Source: Sequoia sempervirens (lineage: Eukaryota > Streptophyta > Pinopsida > Cupressales > Cupressaceae). From it: a stretch of DNA of 64,000 bases. The notes beneath the pieces were generated by a model, which saw only the letters and a list, made by a program, of their open reading frames with translations, was not told the origin of the DNA and did not search any database. Shown one piece after another: positions 57,901 through 64,000 of the stretch; positions within the stretch are counted from its first letter, which is position 1, and each line of letters opens with the position of its first letter. The position numbers and the translations under genes are program-made. The stretch lies in contig VDFB02000003.1 of NCBI GenBank assembly GCA_007258455.2, forward strand, positions 40,861,986-40,925,985, written 5' to 3'.

Positions 57901-60720
57901 TGTGATGTGTACTGATCCATGGATAATATTTGATTAGAAGATGGATGATCTTTTGTAATGGTTTATTGGTGTCATAAAGAGCTCTTGGATTCTACCCTTA
58001 GGTTAAAGTGATAGTTTATTGACATATTTGGTTCTATTGACTAAGAATGGTTGATCTTCATTTTATTTGTAGAGGTTTTCACATCTTGGTTTTCCATGGA
58101 GGACTCTTAGAGAATTTGTTGAGATGTTAGATTTATAATTTGTTATCTTTAAAACACATGATCCTTAGTTTAGAGGATGGATGATATTATGTCGTGCTAT
58201 ACTCTTGATCATGAGTTGGAGTTTTGGTATGATATAGGTGCTTTTGGGAGTGATATATGTTCATTGAAGCATATGATCTTTTGAGAAGATGTTAGATCAT
58301 GATGCCATGATATGCTCCCGATTCTATAATTGGAGCTTTGGCAGTGGTTTGGTTATTTTTTTTAGTTTGATTATTAATAATTTTTTTGAAGCTTCATAAT
58401 TTTGTAGGTTGCATTTCAAGTTGGCATGGATTGATTGGTATATGCTCATGGATACTAGAGAGACTTAGGTAAGGCTAGATATCTCTTGTACTTATAAATA
58501 TGTGTTTGGAATGGTTACTTGTTATAACTTTTTTCAACAATAAGATCAAAAATCCTACACTTGGATATGGACGTGAGCTTATTATGGACCTAATGAGAAG
58601 GTTTCCCTTTATTGTAATCTTTTATTTCTTGGTGTTGTATGCATAGGACAATCTTGTATCCCACTCTTGGTCTACTCAATAGGTGAATGATCTAAGAGGT
58701 GTTTCTCGCTTGAATATCAAATCCATTTTTTAAAGTGTTTCTTGTCTTCTCATGCAAATTGTTCTTGAATAGGACTTCTTGAGAAGAAAATAAATGGTTT
58801 TAGGACTTGAGTTATTTAGATAGTTTGAGGACTTTTTTGGAGAGGTATATAAAAAAATTTGCGTCTTTGGGAATATTACCTTTATTGTGGGAATGGTTAG
58901 TTTAGTTGATCTACCTTCAATTTGAGAGGTTTAAATCTATTACTGCCATGTTTTCATTTTGAGTTGAATGGTTAGATGTTGATATTTTTTTTATTTTAGG
59001 AATTTATTGTAAGGAAGATAAGGTAGTGAAACAACTTCCTATAGTAATCTTGAGAGGAGGATAATGCAAAACTTTATAGATCTTTAACAGTTACAAAAAA
59101 TTAAACATAAATAAACATAAATATCATGCATACCACAACATGGTGATATATGTGGGGAAAACCCTTTCAGGAGAAAAACCCCATACTCCAAAATCTTCCT
59201 AATATATTATTTGAAAGATTACATTATACTTGCAAAACAAGCTTCTCACAGGAGTATCACCAACCAGAGATCTAGAGGCAACACGACTACAATCAAATTC
59301 TTAGAATACATCACAATACACAACCATAATACAATACCCTCATAAAATGGGGTTTCCTTCTAGGGAAATTAAATCTAATAAAATATTGGCCACTAGATCT
59401 AAGACCTAATGATGAATGGTCTAGACTTACAATAATAAAATATAACTAAATTTTTCCTTTCGAGGGCATTGTCCCCAAGCCCCTGTCGAGGCACGCAGCC
59501 CTCAAACCCCTTGCGCTCCCATCCCCCCTGTCACTGACGTATCAACAATACCTTATGTAATTGCAAGGTTGAGACACATTTTCCCAGCATTTATTGGATA
59601 TCTTACTTTACATAGCTTGGCACATGTTATTTGGTCACAAGTATATAGTTTGATTTGAAAATTCTCTCTTTCATGGTATATTATCTTCTTCCTAAAGGTT
59701 TTAATATCTATGAGGTTGGATTTTATATGGAGTCAAGTACTTTTCTTTGTACTTTTTTATCATTGGAAACAATTTAACATCTCCTTGATCTCTTTCTTCA
59801 TTTGTTTAGAGGACTTGGGAGAGTTATTTGGATATTGGTAATGAGATATTTTTATGCATATCATGATATGTTTCCTTGACACTATGTGATAGAGGAGTTA
59901 GCAACATTCTCTATGTGAGTGCTATATAGGTAGATTTGGTATGTCTTGATATATTTTTAGATTTGGCATTACCCATGCAATGGAAATTCCTAAATATGCA
60001 TGTTATTCATTGTCATGATATCTTCTAGTTGTCTTAATTTGTAAGTTACTATTGTAATGATGATTTTTCATGCTTCACTATTTAGCATCTATGAGTTGTG
60101 TAGTTTAATGGGTTTTCTTTACCATTGGTTGCATTGATAACTAAAATGTGGACTATCTCTATCCATATGCCAATTTAGTGTTGATGTAGATTTGTTCATC
60201 AACCTTATTTATGGTTATTTGTGCATTGGTATGTTGCATTAAGATGAGAGGGCATATGATTATATTGGTGTATATATATGGAATTGATTATATTTTTGGG
60301 TTGATACGTTGATGGTATGGATTTATACCTATGTTGGTTTTTCTTACGCTATTTGAGGTATGGTTGGATCAGATGAGCTAGAAACTTGCTATGGTTTATA
60401 TTTCAACAAGTATGAATAAGGTAGCTACTAAAAAATAATTGTTACCATTTGAATTTAGTTCTTGCATTCATGTATATATTGATGCAACATTCAATGACAG
60501 TTGGTATGTTTCACCTTGGCATGGTTCTTATCCTATCATGGGTTGACATGATGGAGGATGAGAGGAGTTCTTGCTTGATATGGTAATTATTTTGGTTGTT
60601 ATATTGTCTGTTTCTTTTTGGAGCATGAGAGCATGTTGAAGAATCAAGTGGTACATGGTTGGCTAAGGGATTTTGTTCCCTTGTTGGTTTTCCTATGGAT
60701 GTATTTACAATGTATGATGT
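54966..60720. other. Long stretch without supported genes
   Basis: AT-rich, with no domain in the few ORFs. A pair of related blocks (gatcatgagttggagttttgg near 58208 and a diverged gattctataattggagctt near 58320) suggests local duplication. At 59140-59540 lies sequence resembling plant retroelement leaders (atgtggggaaaaccctttca, then gagaaaaacccc) followed by the only strongly CG-rich patch of the region (59460-59535). No boundaries found. Confidence 0.3.
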
Positions 60721-60732
60721 TAAATGGGAGAA

Positions 60733-61130
60733 TGTTAGGATTAAGGTGCCATAAACCTTGTAAATCCTATGTATTTAATTAATCCTAATACTATTTCTAA
60801 ATCACTCATAAGGGATGAAGATGTCATTAATAGTGGCAATTATTTTTCACCATTAGGTTTTTACTAGAGGGGTAACTTTTATTTATTAGGGGGTAGTAAA
60901 AATTATTTATTGGGAGGGACAAAAGTGAATGTATTCTAAAGATAATACATTATTGGCCTTTCTTCTTAATGGATTTTTTTTCCAAAAGGGTTTCTCCACA
61001 TAAATATTGTGTTGTGAAATGATCTTATTGAGTTTTTTACATTCTTATGTTGTTGATTTGTGCCTCTTTGTTTTTGTTGTCTTATGAAGATGTATTGAGA
61101 ATATTAAAGTAGCTTTTTTTTTTAACTGCA
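60733..61130 (+). repeat. Candidate copia LTR
   Basis: Purine tract AAATGGGAGAA (60722-60732) directly before TGTTAGGATTAAGGTGCC, the usual copia PPT-LTR junction. The interior contains ccaaaagggtttctccacat, similar to U5 of other copia LTRs, and it may end TTAACTGCA at 61130. Only one copy is in the window, so it is a solo or 3' LTR. The 3' boundary is uncertain. Confidence 0.6.
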
Positions 61131-62226
61131 GGAATCGGTCAGGTATCCATCCCCCTATAAACTATATTGTGTCTGGTAAACTTTTTTCATGTGACTAGTG
61201 GTGCTACTGTTAAAGTAGATTTAAGCCTCATAAAGAGGTTAAATCTTTACATGGTAATTCTATATTAAGACAAGTTAATTTTATATTATCATACAACTTT
61301 TATGTTTCCATATTATAGTAGTATAATACTTGTATCTCACCAATTGGTATCACGACATGAATGGAGCTTTGATGATTAACAATTGGACTAGAGATTGATC
61401 TTTTATCCAACATTTCTCTCAAAAATCTAGCACATGAATTCACTACATCTAGATTATTTACCACCCACCCTATCTTCCCTTTTTTGGATTTTCTCAAGAC
61501 TAGGGGCACTTTAGTTTCCTCATGCCTGGAAAGGACCCCTTGAATTTTCTCATTTTCCCCCTCATGTCACCTATACATCCACCCTCTCATGATGACTATC
61601 AAACATAAAAATATGATTCCTTGACCTTGACTCCTAATCTCATAGATCTTAACCCATATCAACCCTAGATGAATTATCATTGCATGGATAATCATTATAT
61701 CTACTTAGAAATTAAATATTCAAATCATGTTGATTCCCCCCAAGCCAACCCATTTTACATTCATCATGTCATGGTAATAGGATTGCCTAACTTGGGAAAA
61801 CACACTATCTGCTAGGGAAAATCCATGTTTTAAATTTCTAATGTCCCTTACCCTTGAGACACACCACTTCATCAAACTTTTTATCACTAATTATTATCTA
61901 GACCATCAATCCACTCCCATTTATATTCTAATTTCAATAAGCTAAGAGATGTGTGTGTGTATGTGTTTTTATTTTTATATTTATTTACTTTTTGCAAGTG
62001 TTTGTTTGTGCATCTATCCCTATTGTTCCACAATACACAACCTAGGATCACCGTAATCCATCGTATTATTGTGTTCCTTGACAAGATTTTCATTAGGGCA
62101 TTGTGTTGTTTGCATCTTGTCTATTTTTTTTATTCCTTCATGCACTTGCCACACTATCATCATGATGGATAAGGCTAGTGCTACAAAAATAATTAGTTAA
62201 TCATCAATGGAAGTTATCTTCCTAGA
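61131..62226. other. Unassigned
   Basis: No domain-bearing ORF. A short TG repeat (gtgtgtgtgt) lies at 61949-61960. Confidence 0.3.
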
Positions 62227-62640
62227 ATGTACCTATCATACACCATAGAAAATTATTATTTCTCATATTTTTCTCATTATCCATATCCTCACTCATATCC
62301 CCATATTATCCATTTTGCATCTCATCCTAACCATTTAGATCTTTCATCCCTTTATGAATATCCTTTATTAATCTATATGCATAAGAACCTTCCTACATCT
62401 AACCAACTCCCTCCCACCTTCCTTTATCTCTTCAAACCCTCACATCCTTTTTCATCTTATAAGACTTGGTTCTTCTTTCAAGACACCACTTGGATCTTGT
62501 CAGCTCACCTATCCTTTCGAGGGGGCATCATTGCACCAAATCTTCCAACACTAAAATTTATAGTCTATCCAAACATTGAGGTATCAAATCCAATCTTAGT
62601 CAATCACAATAAATCAATTTTAATCAAATCAAACCATTAA
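62227..62640 (+). pseudogene. Possible C-terminal tail of a gypsy polyprotein
   Basis: 137-codon ORF, Pro/His/Tyr-rich, with WFFFQDTTWILSAHLSFRGG before a purine run gagggggcatcattgc (62519-62534). A similar 'fragment, then purine run, then LTR' order is seen in plant gypsy 3' ends, and an LTR-related block begins 60 bp later. Identification is weak. Confidence 0.3.
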
Positions 62641-62695
62641 TCGATCTTAAATTCAAAATCTCAATATTTAGGACATATTATCATCAATGTCATCC

Positions 62696-64000
62696 CACCA
62701 AGTGCTTATACTTATCTTCTTTAAAATGACACCACTTCTTTTAATTCATGATGTCATTTCAAAGAGAAGTAAAATGCAAACACCTAAAATCTACTCCCAC
62801 ATTTTAACCCGACACCACTGCAATCTTATTATCACAACATTAATATCCTAACCTTTCATGGCGATTAAATTAAATAAATTATATTTGTTTAGTTAATCAA
62901 AATAATTCCCCTTCCAAAATTCCCCTCAATTAATTAAATGTCTAATTAATAAAATCATTATGATAAATCAATTAAAAATGATGGTTTATTTGACTTGACT
63001 AACTTTCACCCATCATTGGTTAACTAAATGAATTTGATTATTTATTTAATTAAACTAATCCTCTTGTATTAGTTAATTAAATGAATGTAGTTTATTGAAT
63101 TAATCAAGTCTTACACATTCCTCTACCAATTCAATTTAAAAATAATAAAAATTCAACCCCCAGTAGAATCCAAAAACTCTTTTTTGCATTTCCACCCTCC
63201 ATTCAAACCAAGGTAACCTCCACCATCCATTTTCTCAATCTTCATCTTATTCATTTGGACTTATCCCAAACAACCACTTGTAAGCATCTCATTTTCTCAT
63301 GCACTTGAGCTAATCTAAAACCTCCATCATTAGCTTCCCTTGGAAGCTAATCAATCCTCACCCTACAATCCAAGAGTTAATCATAACCCTACATATTCCC
63401 ATCTAAAAATCTAAAAATCTCTCATCCTCAAGATCATTTGAGAATAAGTGGAAGATAAGCAAGTATATATTATCCAAATTGTTAGCAAAGAGCAAATACA
63501 TGTCCAAGGATTTTCATCAACACATCTAGAGAAAATCCAAGTCATCAAAGTGAGTGTTAGTGAGGTTTTTTTGTGTTCTTGAATTGTTATTTTACTCTCT
63601 TTTTTCTTTAATGTAAGTGTATGAAAGTTTAGGATTAGGGTTTTTATTTGTGTCATTCCTCTTTTTTTCTAAATTTTGGCATTCACAAAGACAAATTAGT
63701 GACCTTTCAACTTTAAACGCTAAAACAATAAGCTTAGTTTTCTCAATGAATTATGGGGAAATATCTAGTTCCACACTTGCCCTATGCTACATATGAAGGC
63801 TTGCAAACTTGTCAAAATTATATTTATGCCATATAATTCTACCTAGTTGGTTTGCTATATCATTTATAATGAACAAAATTCTAGATGAACGTGGACTGAG
63901 ATTCTACCCACATGTGGTATGTGAAATGGTAGGATACTTAAAGATGGAATTCAAAGTTGTATGTCTAAGGGTAACCTATGCATAGATAAACCATGTGATA
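62696..64000 (+). repeat. Gypsy 3' end and LTR, copy 2 (runs off the window)
   Basis: Homologous in the same orientation to 47895-49199, including the pre-LTR segment (cttatcttctttaaaatgac), the purine run caaagagaag and all later blocks to the window end. Because both copies contain the internal pre-LTR sequence, both are 3' ends, not the two LTRs of one element. Confidence 0.72.

Noticed and set aside
47973..62775. One 14.8-kb LTR element bounded by the two gypsy LTR copies
   Set aside because: Both copies include internal pre-LTR sequence, and the interval holds a LINE and a copia LTR but no gypsy pol.

Overview
This window looks like nuclear DNA of a seed plant with a large, repeat-dominated genome, most likely a gymnosperm (inference). 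The DNA is AT-rich, I could find no intact host gene, and almost everything recognisable is a decayed transposable element: Ty1/copia, Ty3/gypsy, LINE, CACTA and MULE remnants plus a plant-mobile-domain (PMD) pseudogene. I saw no rRNA, tRNA or CRISPR array.

The most interesting content is a family present three times: copy A (+, 1-3517, cut by the window start), copy B (-, 18596-14981, the most complete) and copy C (+, about 33750-36459). Each encodes a recognisable N-terminal globular region followed by a charged, coiled-coil C-terminal half, with no reverse transcriptase or integrase. In B and C the reading frame ends in a Gly-Gly-x-Ser type tail inside a purine-rich tract, immediately before LTR-like sequence with a TATA box. 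I read them as a single-ORF, non-autonomous LTR-retroelement family that I cannot match to a named domain.

Layout: 1-3517 copy A; 4830-5690 gypsy gag fragment; 5836-5985 minisatellite; 6702-14980 LTR of the copy B element, split by a full-length copia element (7156-14292); 14981-18596 copy B; 18597-20290 its leader; 20554-22552 and 24526-25420 two different gypsy gag remnants; 25539-26406 candidate LTR; 28240-29250 PMD pseudogene (-); 33750-36800 copy C and its LTR-like tail; about 38014-46466 a CACTA transposon carrying PPR repeats and a cyclin B gene fragment with introns; 46945-47650 gypsy integrase; 47895-50200 gypsy LTR containing an 888-bp MULE derivative (49208-50095, 8-bp target duplication); 53940-54965 LINE ORF1 (DUF4283); 60733-61130 copia LTR; 62227-64000 second gypsy 3' end.

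The elements are layered: copia lies inside the LTR of the copy B element, the MULE lies inside a gypsy LTR, and a small insertion lies inside the captured PPR repeats. Premature stops fall overwhelmingly where Gln, Arg or Trp is expected (CAG/CAA/CGA to TAG/TAA/TGA, TGG to TGA), which fits C-to-T decay of methylated, silenced repeats. All protein identifications are from reading translations by eye; no database search was run.
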